In this document: positions 53,140-61,902 of the stretch, piece after piece
Layout: every line of letters starts with the position of its first letter
How positions within the stretch are numbered: position 1 is the stretch's first letter
Assembly (NCBI RefSeq): GCF_021654775.1
Contig: NZ_AP025343.1
Location: forward strand, 5,795,501 to 5,859,500
DNA from: Paenibacillus azoreducens
GTDB lineage: Bacteria > Bacillota > Bacilli > Paenibacillales > Paenibacillaceae
Direction of reading: 5' to 3'
DNA: 64,000 bases
Made by a program: the position numbers and the translations under genes
Notes under the pieces: generated by a model
Told to the model about the DNA's origin: nothing
The model's database searches: none
What the model saw: only the letters and a program-made list of their open reading frames with translations

Positions 53140-53160
53140 CAAGAGGCTGATAGCCTCTTG
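53140..53160 (-). other. Strong stem-loop between tube and J-domain genes
   Basis: CAAGAGGCT pairs perfectly with AGCCTCTTG over a 3-base loop. On the minus strand no T run follows, so it might slow decay from the tube mRNA 3' end or partly terminate transcription. Confidence 0.5.
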
Positions 53161-53202
53161 AGATCACCGTGTACCACGTATAGAGGTAGATCGTATAACG
53201 TA

Positions 53203-53634
53203 TTAGTCGTTGGCAGGATATCCGCCATTGAGCTTGGCCAGCTCGGTTTTGTCTCTTTTTTGCTTGACGTAAAGCTCGAATTGGCCTACGCCTTCGGTGT
53301 CTCCGAACGTTTCTTTGTAATCGACCACAAAGGCATTCGGGAATACGACCTCGCGAACCACTTGATTGGCTGCGATCACTTCCAGCGTCAGCTTGCGGTA
53401 GCAATCTGCCTTTTCGGCAGGAACGAGGGACCACAGTGCCAGTTTCAGCGTGTCGTCAGCCTTGTCGCCATCGGTAGCGGTAATGATCTTTCCGATAATT
53501 CTCAGCGTGGATCCTACATCGGTGGATCTGGCATTGGAATCATCCGGCGTATCGGTGTCATAAACGACCTTTTGGATGTTGTCCAAACCAAGTTCAATTG
53601 TTTCTGCTCCTTCTACTTTCAATCTGAATCCCAT
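53203..53634 (-). CDS. Tail-tube-like protein (Hcp/tube fold)
   Basis: 143 residues: [40 protein letters not shown], a C-terminal [20 protein letters not shown]. The beta-strand pattern and the neighbouring sheath gene fit a contractile-tail tube protein like phage gp19/Hcp. Inner tubes stack as hexameric rings inside the sheath and are pushed out on contraction. AAGGAGG (minus strand) precedes its ATG. Classified mainly by context and length. Confidence 0.75.
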   Translation of the reverse strand: MGFRLKVEGAETIELGLDNIQKVVYDTDTPDDSNARSTDVGSTLRIIGKIITATDGDKADDTLKLALWSLVPAEKADCYRKLTLEVIAANQVVREVVFPNAFVVDYKETFGDTEGVGQFELYVKQKRDKTELAKLNGGYPAND

Positions 53635-53704
53635 AAATGCATCCTCCTTAAAATTAGGTGTAAAATGGCCCGGACACGGTGATCATGCCCGGAATTTATG
53701 TAAT

Positions 53705-53729
53705 GGGACAGGCCGTGAAGGCCCGTCCC
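53705..53729 (-). other. Stem-loop upstream of the tube gene
   Basis: GGGACGGGCC pairs with GGCCTGTCCC (one G-U pair) with a short loop, about 70 bases before the tube start, and no T run. A candidate mRNA-processing or stability element for uneven expression of sheath and tube. Confidence 0.45.
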
Positions 53730-53769
53730 CCCACATACAGCTGTCGTTTCAGGCATTTTGTATCATTCG

Positions 53770-53869
53770 TTACGAGACCTTACGCGTGGTATAGCTATAC
53801 ATAAAGTCGGCCAACCATTCGGCGTACCGATTTCCCGCAGCCTGCTTGCTGCTTAAGCTAGTGTTTAAG
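53770..53869 (-). other. Short reading frame after the sheath stop
   Basis: In the frame shifted by one from the sheath, the minus strand reads SLSSKQAAGNRYAEWLADFM then YSYTTRKVS and a stop. The composition is protein-like, but no start or ribosome site fits. It may be a lost sheath tail or a small peptide. Confidence 0.25.
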
Positions 53870-56033
53870 CTTTAACCGGGCTTGTGCCTTTCGTGATCAT
53901 CACTTCGAGATTCTTCACGTTGCCGTTATAGATCAGGTCGATATGGCACAGATTGTTTTTCTCGTCGATGACGTAGTTCATATCGTCGCCATCGTAAATG
54001 ATCGAGTTGATGAATCCGCGTTTGGCAAGCCATAGGCTCTTCTGGCTGCTCGGATTGTTGCTGAAAAACTTGATGATGTTCTCATGCTTGAAGTCATTGG
54101 TCTGGAAGCGCAAAATGCGCTCGATGTAAGTGCTGACCAACGTTTTGTATATAGAATCAAATCCGTCTTCCGACGCTGCCAGACTTCTCGCTTTGTACAC
54201 GGTAATCCGGCGGATGTCCTTGCCTTGCAGCTGGGCATTTTCGGAAGAGAAGATAAATCCGAAATTTTTACGGTTGATCGAATCTTTGATTGTATTGGTG
54301 AAGCCGGTGATTTCCTTCGCCATCGTTGTAACCGCGCGCAAACTGTTGTCGCCTGCTTCAATGTCAAAACGTACGCCCGGAAAATCCTTGCTTGTGTTTC
54401 TGAAGGATTCCTTCAGGTATTCCGGACACTGATAGGAGGAAACGATGCCTGCGGCAACGTAAGCCGCTCCGACGTAAACGCCCTCGATCCACAGCTTGAG
54501 GATGTCTTCCTTTTCGCGGGACAACTGCGCCCCATTTTCCGTCTGGATCATCCGGCTGTCGATAATAACTCCGGACTTCTCCTTCGGAATCACCGTGAAG
54601 TTCGGAATGCATGGGATCGCGTATTCGCTGTATTCCTTGCGGAGCAGCGGCGCGCATTTGTCGATGTATTTGTCGATGCCAGCCGTCGCAATGCTGCTGA
54701 ACGTCGTCTCCTCGCCGGATTCGAAGCTGAAGAACAGCTGAACCTTGAAATCCTTGATGACTTGAAGCAGCATCGTCAGCGACTCCATCGTGTTGCCGTC
54801 CTGTTTGGTAACCTTCTCGTTGCCTTTGAAGCGTTCGCGGGTCACCTTGATCTTGCCTGCGCTTTCCAACTCCACCGAAGGCACAATGCCATACCAGATC
54901 GTATCGCTAAAGTCGTTTTTGGCGTTGACCGTGTTCAAATACGTTTCCAAGCGCGGAATGTTGGCGCTTTTTACGGTCATGTCGAGCTTGTTGTTGGTGA
55001 TAAGCAGCGTCGGTGCCATCCCTTTGTTTTTCACGGCATATTGGTCGAAATACATCTTCACGCCAAGAATTTTCTCCACAAGCGGTTTGACCGTTTTCAC
55101 GAAATCGTCTTTGGCCGTCTTGTAAAATTCGAGATATGTATTGTAGTTCTGGACCTCGACTTCAACATTGACTTCATTACGCACCGCGGGGAGCGGGCTA
55201 AATGTACGCACAACCAAATCCTTGACATAACCCGACGGAGACTCCGTGATGGAGTTGTAGTCTTCTTCGAATACGAGCGCCAGATCGCTGGAGCTGTTAT
55301 CGTCAAGCAGCACTAGCTCGGTGCTTTCGCTTTTCGGCGCTTCGATGATTTTTAGTTCGCCGCTTTCGCCGATCGTCAGCATGCCGACCTGCACCGTTTC
55401 GGCGTCGCGTTCTTCATTCGAGCCGCCTAGCAAAAGCCGCGTTTTGATGTCCTCAATCGCCAGCGGCAGCATCGCCATGACGTTGTTGTAGTTGGCGCTG
55501 GCCTCCTCGAACATCGCGTTCAGCTTATCGCCCATGTCCAGCTTTTTCGGATCTTCGTCGTCCAGCTTCTCATATTGCCCGTACATGTAATGGATTTCCT
55601 TCCGCACCTGGCGGATATCATCCATGACCTTTTTCGGGGAGATCATATCGAGCAAATGCTCGAATTTGAAGTCCACGTTGGTCATTCCCTGGCTGCGCTT
55701 CGTGTCGATCAGCGTAAACAGCATTTTCAGAAAATCATTGTTCTGGTCGATCCGGATTTCCGAAATCGCCTCTTCGGCAATTCCCTCCGGCTTCTTCAGC
55801 GTATACACCACTTTCTGGTTTGCCGCGTTAAAAAAGGAGTACACGCTCGGCGAAAACTTGTCCAAAAATTCGTCGAAGCTGCGCACAAGCAGATGGGCGT
55901 TGATTTCCTTGATTTTGTCGTCGCTGAGACTGTCGATGCCTTTGACGTCACCGACAATCGTAATCAAATCGAGCTTTTCCGGATTGATTTCCTCAAACAG
56001 CATCGTTCGATTGGTCTGATTGATAATGTCCAC
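53865..56033 (-). CDS. Contractile-tail sheath-like protein
   Basis: 722 residues. The C-terminal third has sheath features: FGFIFSSENAQLQGKDIRRI then KARSLAASEDGFDSIYKTLV and STYIERILRFQTND, matching the final strand and helix of gp18/TssC-like sheaths (R-V-x-G-A-R-T-L pattern followed by Y..I..R). The N-terminal ~400 residues are alpha/beta and unfamiliar, including LLLGGSNEERDAETV and ALVFEEDYNSITESPSGY. Longer than phage sheaths (~480), near TssB plus TssC combined (~660). GTG start at 56033, GGAGGGG eight bases upstream; first gene after the operon promoter. Confidence 0.78.
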   Translation of the reverse strand: MDIINQTNRTMLFEEINPEKLDLITIVGDVKGIDSLSDDKIKEINAHLLVRSFDEFLDKFSPSVYSFFNAANQKVVYTLKKPEGIAEEAISEIRIDQNNDFLKMLFTLIDTKRSQGMTNVDFKFEHLLDMISPKKVMDDIRQVRKEIHYMYGQYEKLDDEDPKKLDMGDKLNAMFEEASANYNNVMAMLPLAIEDIKTRLLLGGSNEERDAETVQVGMLTIGESGELKIIEAPKSESTELVLLDDNSSSDLALVFEEDYNSITESPSGYVKDLVVRTFSPLPAVRNEVNVEVEVQNYNTYLEFYKTAKDDFVKTVKPLVEKILGVKMYFDQYAVKNKGMAPTLLITNNKLDMTVKSANIPRLETYLNTVNAKNDFSDTIWYGIVPSVELESAGKIKVTRERFKGNEKVTKQDGNTMESLTMLLQVIKDFKVQLFFSFESGEETTFSSIATAGIDKYIDKCAPLLRKEYSEYAIPCIPNFTVIPKEKSGVIIDSRMIQTENGAQLSREKEDILKLWIEGVYVGAAYVAAGIVSSYQCPEYLKESFRNTSKDFPGVRFDIEAGDNSLRAVTTMAKEITGFTNTIKDSINRKNFGFIFSSENAQLQGKDIRRITVYKARSLAASEDGFDSIYKTLVSTYIERILRFQTNDFKHENIIKFFSNNPSSQKSLWLAKRGFINSIIYDGDDMNYVIDEKNNLCHIDLIYNGNVKNLEVMITKGTSPVKA

Positions 56034-56194
56034 TAAGCTTTCCCCTCCCGTTGGTATGACGAATGCGGCCGGCGCGGACGCAAACGTAACGAACACCTGC
56101 GTTAGCCGACTGCAGCCCTTCAAAAATCAAGCTTATGATCCGGCTAATACATGCCTATGAGACCCAGTGACCAGGACTCAGGCCTGTATGAGGT

Positions 56195-56224
56195 ATATTA
56201 AACAGCAGCTGCAACAATTGTCAA
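56195..56224 (-). promoter_or_regulatory. Promoter of the injection-system operon
   Basis: Minus strand TTGACA, 18-base spacer, TAATAT (or TTAATA at 17). The best sigma-A-like promoter in this region, 162 bases before the sheath start, all operon genes point away from it. Confidence 0.7.
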
Positions 56225-56311
56225 TATATAGTATTTATTCCTCTTTCGAGGGTCTAACGAACTACAAAAAAGCCCCTTTAAGTAAAAAACCTCCAATTTT
56301 AGGCCTATTTT

Positions 56312-56339
56312 TTGGAATATTATTCAAAATAGATAAAAT
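56312..56339 (+). promoter_or_regulatory. Candidate promoter of the VWA gene
   Basis: TTGGAA and TAAAAT with a 16-base spacer, about 80 bases before the VWA start on the plus strand. Confidence 0.35.
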
Positions 56340-56419
56340 CCGTCCGATATATGTGAGATACATTCGAGAGCAGGACCGATGATCTAAAAAAGAAATATAT
56401 TAGTTCGCGAGGTGGATAT

Positions 56420-58531
56420 TTGAGCATGATACGAAAACGAAGCAGACAATATTTTGCAAAAAACATATTTCTTAGGACTAAACTCCTGATTTTTATTTTT
56501 GCTCTTTTTGCATCCGGTTTTCCCTCTGATATTCATGCGGAGGGCACTTCTGAACAGGCATATCCGCCGGAAGCATTCGACGCCATGTTCGTGCTTGATA
56601 CTAGCTATTCGATGAATCACGCCGACCCGAACCGAATGGCCGGGGAAGTGATCCGTATGTTTATGGATATTAGCGATGCAAGCCGCACCCGTGTCGGATT
56701 CGTCGCGTACAACCACCAAATCGTGGCCGAAAGGTCGCTGACTCCGATCTCCGTAGCCGCGAAGAAAAACGAAATCAAACAAGAAATAAGCGGCCTCCGC
56801 CGGGCCGGATATACCGATTTGGGGCTCGGGCTGATCACCGGAAGCAAGCTCCTGTCCACAGGCCAACAGGCGAATCAGAAGGAAGGCCGGAAGCCGTTTA
56901 TGATTCTGCTGTCCGATGGCGAGACGGATTTTGGCCCCTTCCAGCAGAAGCGGACCAAAGCCGACTCGGCCAAAGATGTAAGCAGCGCGATCGCGCAGGC
57001 GAAGAAGCTGGGTTACCCGATCTATACCATCGGGCTGAACCATGACGGCACCGTCAACCCCAGCGAATTGAAACGGATCGCCAGCCAGACGGGAGGCGCA
57101 TTCTACAGTACGAGCAGCGCCGATGACCTGCCGGAGATTTTCAACCGGATTTTTGCCAGGGAAATGCGGTCCGTTCTGCTACCGATCGCCGGCGTGACAG
57201 CCACAGGCAATCTGCAGGAGGTTCAGGTTGACATTCCCAACTCCAGCATGGATGAAGCCAACATCATTTTGCTGTCCGAACATCCGCTTAAAGAAGCCCA
57301 ATTGTTCTACAGCACAGAAAATATCCGGATGTTCAAATCGGCAAGCTATACGCTGATTAAAACTTCGCAGCCCAAAAAAGGCACGGCCAGGCTGAAATTC
57401 CGAGGGACGGCGGGGGATTTGGTCAAAATCAATTTGCTGGGCAGCTATGCCATGGAAGCCGAAGCCGCTTTGAACGGAAAAGAAGCGATTAAAGGAAAAC
57501 CGGCGGGAATTGAAGCTTTTCTCATACGAACGGATGGCAGCGGGCGTTTGCAGGAAGCCGAAGTTTATGCCTCTTTGACAGCCAAGCTGATTGTGAAGGA
57601 TTTGGCCGCTAAGAAGGAAAATGTGATCGAAATGAAAAATGAAGGAACCCGTTTTTATGCGGAATATGTTTTTCCGAAATCGGGCAAATACGAATGGCGT
57701 GTTGCGCTCGACGGACCTATTCTTTTCAGGAATACCTCAGCCAAACTCGAGAACATCGTGAATATCCCGCCATCTTTCCATGGCAAGCAGCAGCTGCGGC
57801 TGATCAAAGAAGATGGGCAAAACACGGTGAGTTTAAGCGATCTGTTCGTGGATGAAAACGGGGATCCTTTGACATACCGGATTCAGGCTGAAGAATCATC
57901 AGGAGCCAAGTTCGAAGCTGAAATTAAAGGGGACAAGCTTCTGCTGTCGCCGCTTCATACCGGACAAGGCGTCATTTCCGTAACGGCAGCGGACCCTGAA
58001 GGAGGGGAAGCCTCCGCTGTGCTTACCGTCACCGTCCAATCGAAATATACCGTGCTCAAATGGAGTATTGCCGGAGTGTTCGCCCTGCTGCTTCTTGGCA
58101 TTGGGTTATTCCTGTGGCTGCGTCCGAAACCCGCTTTAACCGGCAAGCTGGAAGGGTATTTCCTGGCTACGGCCAGCGGTACCGATATTCCGGTAAAATA
58201 TTGGCCGCTAACCTCGTTCGCCAAACATAAGGTCAGCCTGATGGAGCTGTTCCAGAGTCTTGACGTTCATGAACCGCTCCCGGAAGCGGAACGGATTGTA
58301 TTCACCGCAGGCAAGAAGGGACGCCTCTTCGTGAAGCACGCGACGCGGTGTTCTCTTGTGCGAAACCGTACGCCTCTTGCCGTAAACAAAAAAGAAGCCC
58401 TCGAATATAATGACAAATTGTACATCACATTCGAGGACGGGGTTACGGAAATCGAGCTCCGGTACAAAGCGATCAAACCAAGCACCAACATCTTTATCCG
58501 GACGGATTCTTCCGGCGAAAAAACGGGCTAG
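56420..58531 (+). CDS. Exported VWA-domain membrane protein
   Basis: 703 residues. A signal/anchor (LLIFIFALFASGFPSDIHAEG) is followed by a VWA domain (~50-245) with the MIDAS pattern: DTSYSMN, the Thr of GYTDLGLG and SDGETD. Then beta-rich Ig-like parts (~280-530), a second transmembrane helix (~547-566, WSIAGVFALLLLGIGLFLWL) and a C-terminal ~135-residue part likely cytoplasmic (FAKHKVSLMELFQSLDVHEP, GKKGRLFVKHATRCSLVRNR). It could sense a ligand outside and signal inside. TTG (56420) or ATG (56426) start, GAGGTGG upstream. It overlaps the kinase gene tail to tail by 38 bases. Confidence 0.85.
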   Translation: MSMIRKRSRQYFAKNIFLRTKLLIFIFALFASGFPSDIHAEGTSEQAYPPEAFDAMFVLDTSYSMNHADPNRMAGEVIRMFMDISDASRTRVGFVAYNHQIVAERSLTPISVAAKKNEIKQEISGLRRAGYTDLGLGLITGSKLLSTGQQANQKEGRKPFMILLSDGETDFGPFQQKRTKADSAKDVSSAIAQAKKLGYPIYTIGLNHDGTVNPSELKRIASQTGGAFYSTSSADDLPEIFNRIFAREMRSVLLPIAGVTATGNLQEVQVDIPNSSMDEANIILLSEHPLKEAQLFYSTENIRMFKSASYTLIKTSQPKKGTARLKFRGTAGDLVKINLLGSYAMEAEAALNGKEAIKGKPAGIEAFLIRTDGSGRLQEAEVYASLTAKLIVKDLAAKKENVIEMKNEGTRFYAEYVFPKSGKYEWRVALDGPILFRNTSAKLENIVNIPPSFHGKQQLRLIKEDGQNTVSLSDLFVDENGDPLTYRIQAEESSGAKFEAEIKGDKLLLSPLHTGQGVISVTAADPEGGEASAVLTVTVQSKYTVLKWSIAGVFALLLLGIGLFLWLRPKPALTGKLEGYFLATASGTDIPVKYWPLTSFAKHKVSLMELFQSLDVHEPLPEAERIVFTAGKKGRLFVKHATRCSLVRNRTPLAVNKKEALEYNDKLYITFEDGVTEIELRYKAIKPSTNIFIRTDSSGEKTG

Positions 58532-59432
58532 CCATATATTCCAGCATAATCGCGGCTTTAAACCATTGCAGCGAGGAACAGCGCTTATCCTGAGATACGG
58601 TTAAACCGCGTTTGACGGCATGGGACAGGAAAGGCCAGCGGCGGTTCAGGCCTGTTCCAAGCCGATCAAGATGATCATTAAACAATCGTTTTCTTACATC
58701 CGTCGGAGCCGTTCTGCGGCAGCAGTAATACAGCACCGCCGCCAAGCTGTAAATGTCGCTGACCGGGTTCTGGCGGGATTTCTCCGAATATAATTCAAGC
58801 GGCGAATATCCGGTGGTCGTAAATATCGGGTAAACGCTTCCTTGATTCTGATAAGTGACGGCCGAGCCGAAATCAAGTAATGTCACGCTGCCGTCCTTGC
58901 CAATCATGATATTTCCCGGTTTCAAATCACGATGGATGATTCCCAGTCCGTGCAAGTATTTCAAGGTATCAATCAGCGGAATCATCGTTTTATACAGAAT
59001 TCCCGGATCCATTTCATCCGGAAGCGCGGCGATATAGCGATCAAGCGTCATTCCTTCAACATATTCCGTAACGATATAGGCCGTGCCGTTTTGCTCTAGA
59101 TAGTCCAATATCCGGACCACCCCAGGGTGCTGACTCTTGCGCAGCAGATCGCCTTCATTTTTGAATGCGCTCCGGAGTTCGTTATATTTGTCCTCGCCCG
59201 TACCTGCTTTGCGCAGCACGCCGACTCCGTCTTTTCCCCTCCGCACCAGCGCCGCAGGGAAAAACTCTTTAATAATGCATTTAATTCCCTTCTCGTCATT
59301 CCGCGCCGCATAAACAATCGCGAGTTCGCTTGCGGCAACCATTTTGCGAATACGATACACCGAAGTATCCCCGTTCGAATCGCCTAGTTTAAAGTTTCTT
59401 TTCAGGTAAAAATCTTCCGCTACTTTGTTCAC
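58494..59432 (-). CDS. Hanks-type Ser/Thr protein kinase
   Basis: 312 residues with a complete small kinase: Lys in GIKCIIKEFFP, catalytic HRDLKPGNIMIGKDG, LLDFGSAVTY, activation segment TTTGYSPLELY and DIYSLAAVLYY. No PASTA repeats and no clear membrane helix. The linked PP2C and FHA proteins make it a PpkA-like candidate. The GTG at 59432 has GGAGG six bases upstream; the longer frame to 59537 lacks this. Confidence 0.92.
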   Translation of the reverse strand: MNKVAEDFYLKRNFKLGDSNGDTSVYRIRKMVAASELAIVYAARNDEKGIKCIIKEFFPAALVRRGKDGVGVLRKAGTGEDKYNELRSAFKNEGDLLRKSQHPGVVRILDYLEQNGTAYIVTEYVEGMTLDRYIAALPDEMDPGILYKTMIPLIDTLKYLHGLGIIHRDLKPGNIMIGKDGSVTLLDFGSAVTYQNQGSVYPIFTTTGYSPLELYSEKSRQNPVSDIYSLAAVLYYCCRRTAPTDVRKRLFNDHLDRLGTGLNRRWPFLSHAVKRGLTVSQDKRCSSLQWFKAAIMLEYMASPFFRRKNPSG

Positions 59433-59749
59433 TTTGATCCTCCGCCATGAAATCATCGTATTTTCCGAACCGACCGCCTTCCGCGAGGCGTCAAGCTGTA
59501 TCTTTATACTTTGTGCCTTTATGCCTTTACGGCCCATGCCATGTTTCTGCTTGCCATGTTTCTGCTAAAGTAGTTCCCGATAGAGGTTGCGCTTATATTA
59601 TTAATATCGTATTTTTCGCCTAAAACTTAAATTTAGCAGACATGGAAAATGCAGACGTTCCATATTCCCATACATTTTTCCAGAAAAAATCTTCGCCAAA
59701 AAAGCCCGCTTCCCCTTACCTAGGAAAACAGGCCAGTACCCTTCCATCT

Positions 59750-60862
59750 TTATGCCATTTCCACAATCGGCAGCGAAATAATAAATTCCGTTCCTTCGCC
59801 CACGGTGCTGTTGACGGCAATATATCCCTTGTGGTTTTTGATAATCCGATAACTGACAGACAGTCCAAGGCCTGTCCCGCTTTCTTTGGTCGTAAAAAAA
59901 GGATCAAACAGATGGGTAAGCGTGTTATGGTCCATTCCCCTGCCATTGTCCGAAATGCAAATATGTACATTTTTTTGGTCCCGATGCGCGCGAATTTCAA
60001 TTAATCCGCCGTTTTCGCCGCTCAAGTGATCGATGGCATCCATCGCATTTTTGACAATATTCAAAATCACCTGCTTAATCTGCTTTACATCCACAGAAAT
60101 ATGCAGCGGCAGGCTGTCTTCATGCAAAATCACCTGGCAGCCTTTCATCAGCGCTTCGCTTTCGGTCAGCAGCACGACTTCCTTCAGCAGCGAGGGGACC
60201 GAAATAACGGTCGTCTGCGGTGCGGAAGGTTTGGAAGAATTCAAAAATTCATATATGATATCATTGGCTCGATCGATCTCCATCAAAATAATGCGAGCGT
60301 ATTCATCTTTTCCTAGTTTAATAAGGTGGGGACGCAGCAATTGAATGAAGCCGCGGATAGCGGTGAGCGGATTACGAATTTCATGGGCAATCGATGCGGA
60401 AATTTTGCCAAGCATGGCAAGTTTGTCATTGCGGTATGCGGTTTGCTCAATTTGTTTAAAATCTGACACGTCCTTGACGCTAAACAAATAGTCCCCGTCC
60501 ATTTGGTCGCCATCCGTTACCGTAAGCAGCCACTGCCTGCCGGATTCGTCCGTCAGTTCATGGTATTTTTTGCGGTGAATCAGCGTTTCCCGGTAAATCC
60601 GTAGAATCTTCTTTTTCTTGTACCGGCTGAGCTGTGGATGACGCAAAATCTGCACCATCGTACAACCCGTTAAAGATTTGCGGGAAACCTCAAGCAATTT
60701 TGCCATCTGCACGTTAATAAAAGTCAGAACACCCTCACTATCAAACAGCATGATGCCGCTGTCCAAATGCTCCAGAATGTTTTCGTACTTGTTCTTAACC
60801 AACTGCGTAGATTGAAAAGCCTCAAGGGACTGTAACAGCGTCTCCTGGATATCGCCCAACAC
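59750..60862 (-). CDS. PAS-domain sensor histidine kinase, sporulation-kinase-like
   Basis: 370 residues, no membrane segment. PAS domain (~30-140, HLDSGIMLFDSEGVLTFINV) then HisKA (LAMLGKISASIAHEIRNPLT, phosphoacceptor His) and HATPase_c (NIVKNAMDAIDHL, DNGRGM, FFTTKESGTGLGLSVSYRI). The set is typical of soluble KinA/KinE-like kinases feeding the sporulation phosphorelay. GTG start 60862 with GGGGGAG; no cognate regulator adjoins, as usual for such kinases. Confidence 0.9.
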   Translation of the reverse strand: MLGDIQETLLQSLEAFQSTQLVKNKYENILEHLDSGIMLFDSEGVLTFINVQMAKLLEVSRKSLTGCTMVQILRHPQLSRYKKKKILRIYRETLIHRKKYHELTDESGRQWLLTVTDGDQMDGDYLFSVKDVSDFKQIEQTAYRNDKLAMLGKISASIAHEIRNPLTAIRGFIQLLRPHLIKLGKDEYARIILMEIDRANDIIYEFLNSSKPSAPQTTVISVPSLLKEVVLLTESEALMKGCQVILHEDSLPLHISVDVKQIKQVILNIVKNAMDAIDHLSGENGGLIEIRAHRDQKNVHICISDNGRGMDHNTLTHLFDPFFTTKESGTGLGLSVSYRIIKNHKGYIAVNSTVGEGTEFIISLPIVEMA

Positions 60863-61048
60863 GATACTCCCCCTTTTCAAGAAAATGAAAGAATCATTCT
60901 CTCCTCCGTCTCCTATTCTTCGCCTGCACGACAAACCATTTAAAAAGAAGATGACAACCTATATCTATGGATGTATTTTCGATGAACGACAATACCACCC
61001 GGCAGCGCTCAAGCCTTCGAATATCCGCAAACATAAAAAGATAATTTT

Positions 61049-61077
61049 ATCATAGACAAGGCAGACCGAAAACTCAA
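61049..61077 (-). promoter_or_regulatory. Promoter of the PAS kinase gene
   Basis: Minus strand TTGAGT, 17-base spacer, TATGAT. It lies ~190 bases upstream of the kinase start; the rest of the gap 60863-61298 shows no gene. Confidence 0.6.
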
Positions 61078-61298
61078 TCGGAAAAACTGTCGAAAAAGCA
61101 ATTTTGAAGTAAAATTCACCCAATAGTACCACAAAAGCCCTTAAATCAAAGGAAAAAGATAGACTACAATATACCGTCCTCCTACAGCTTGACCATTGCA
61201 AAACAAAAGCACCACATACATGAAGCTGCATGTACTGATGCTTTCAGATTACTATCAACCTAGGCATTCCTGCCTAGGAGATAGACTGATATCATGTT

Positions 61299-61706
61299 TT
61301 AGGCCTTATGCTGCAGCCGCAATCTCCGCTGACTCATAACCGCCAATCTCTTCTTTAATTCACCTTCCCATTTCTCATCTTGCATTTGCTTGGCAAAAGT
61401 TAATAAATCCAAGGCCATATCGATTTGGCTTTGCACGATGTCCTTGGGATCCTCCTCTTCGCAGTTGACGACATTTTCAAAAATGGACTCCTCGTCTTCT
61501 GTAACATAATCCTGAAAGTCAATCTCCGCAGCTCCGTCACCATGCGCATATTCAGCTAAAATTTCATATTCATTTTCAACTTTATAATGAACTTCAACCC
61601 GGTGGCACACGGGACAGAACAGCAGGGGAACATTATGGACCTGAGTGCGATAGTGCTTTAATGTCCCCTTCGTCCCGACCATACTCGCTCCGCAGCAAAA
61701 ACTCAT
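61299..61706 (-). CDS. Small Cys-rich zinc-binding protein
   Basis: 135 residues. N-terminal CC (MSFCCGASMVGTKG) and CPVC (LLFCPVCHRVEVHYKVENEY) suggest one structural zinc site like YgiT-type ribbons; the rest is acidic then helical (QSQIDMALDLLTFAKQMQDE). Function unknown. Strong AAAGGAGGG upstream. A palindrome CCTAGGCA/TGCCTAGG lies at 61259-61279 just after the stop. Confidence 0.75.
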   Translation of the reverse strand: MSFCCGASMVGTKGTLKHYRTQVHNVPLLFCPVCHRVEVHYKVENEYEILAEYAHGDGAAEIDFQDYVTEDEESIFENVVNCEEEDPKDIVQSQIDMALDLLTFAKQMQDEKWEGELKKRLAVMSQRRLRLQHKA

Positions 61707-61833
61707 GTCAGTTCACCCTCCTTTGAATCCACCGTATTCTTCCTAAATGTATTCGCTTTATTCTATGACAATTCCTTTTTCAGTTCAATGAGGAGCAATA
61801 AAAATTAATTCAGTGCCTGTCACTACAAGGTGT

Positions 61834-61888
61834 AAAAAGCCCCCGTTGCCGGCATGAGGGGAATTCCTCCAATGGCAAAGGGGGCTTG
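61834..61888 (-). terminator. Terminator of the peroxiredoxin gene
   Basis: Minus strand AAGCCCCC..GCC pairs with GGC..GGGGGCTT, then TTTT. Confidence 0.8.
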
Positions 61889-61902
61889 TCCTATGTCGAA
61901 GC

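Noticed and set aside
35149..56033. Prophage or tailocin
   Set aside because: No terminase, capsid, portal, integrase, lysis or fibre genes; signalling and chaperone genes lie inside the operon instead.
35149..56033. Canonical type VI secretion system
   Set aside because: No TssJ, TssL, TssM, TssK or ClpV seen, and the host appears to have a single membrane.
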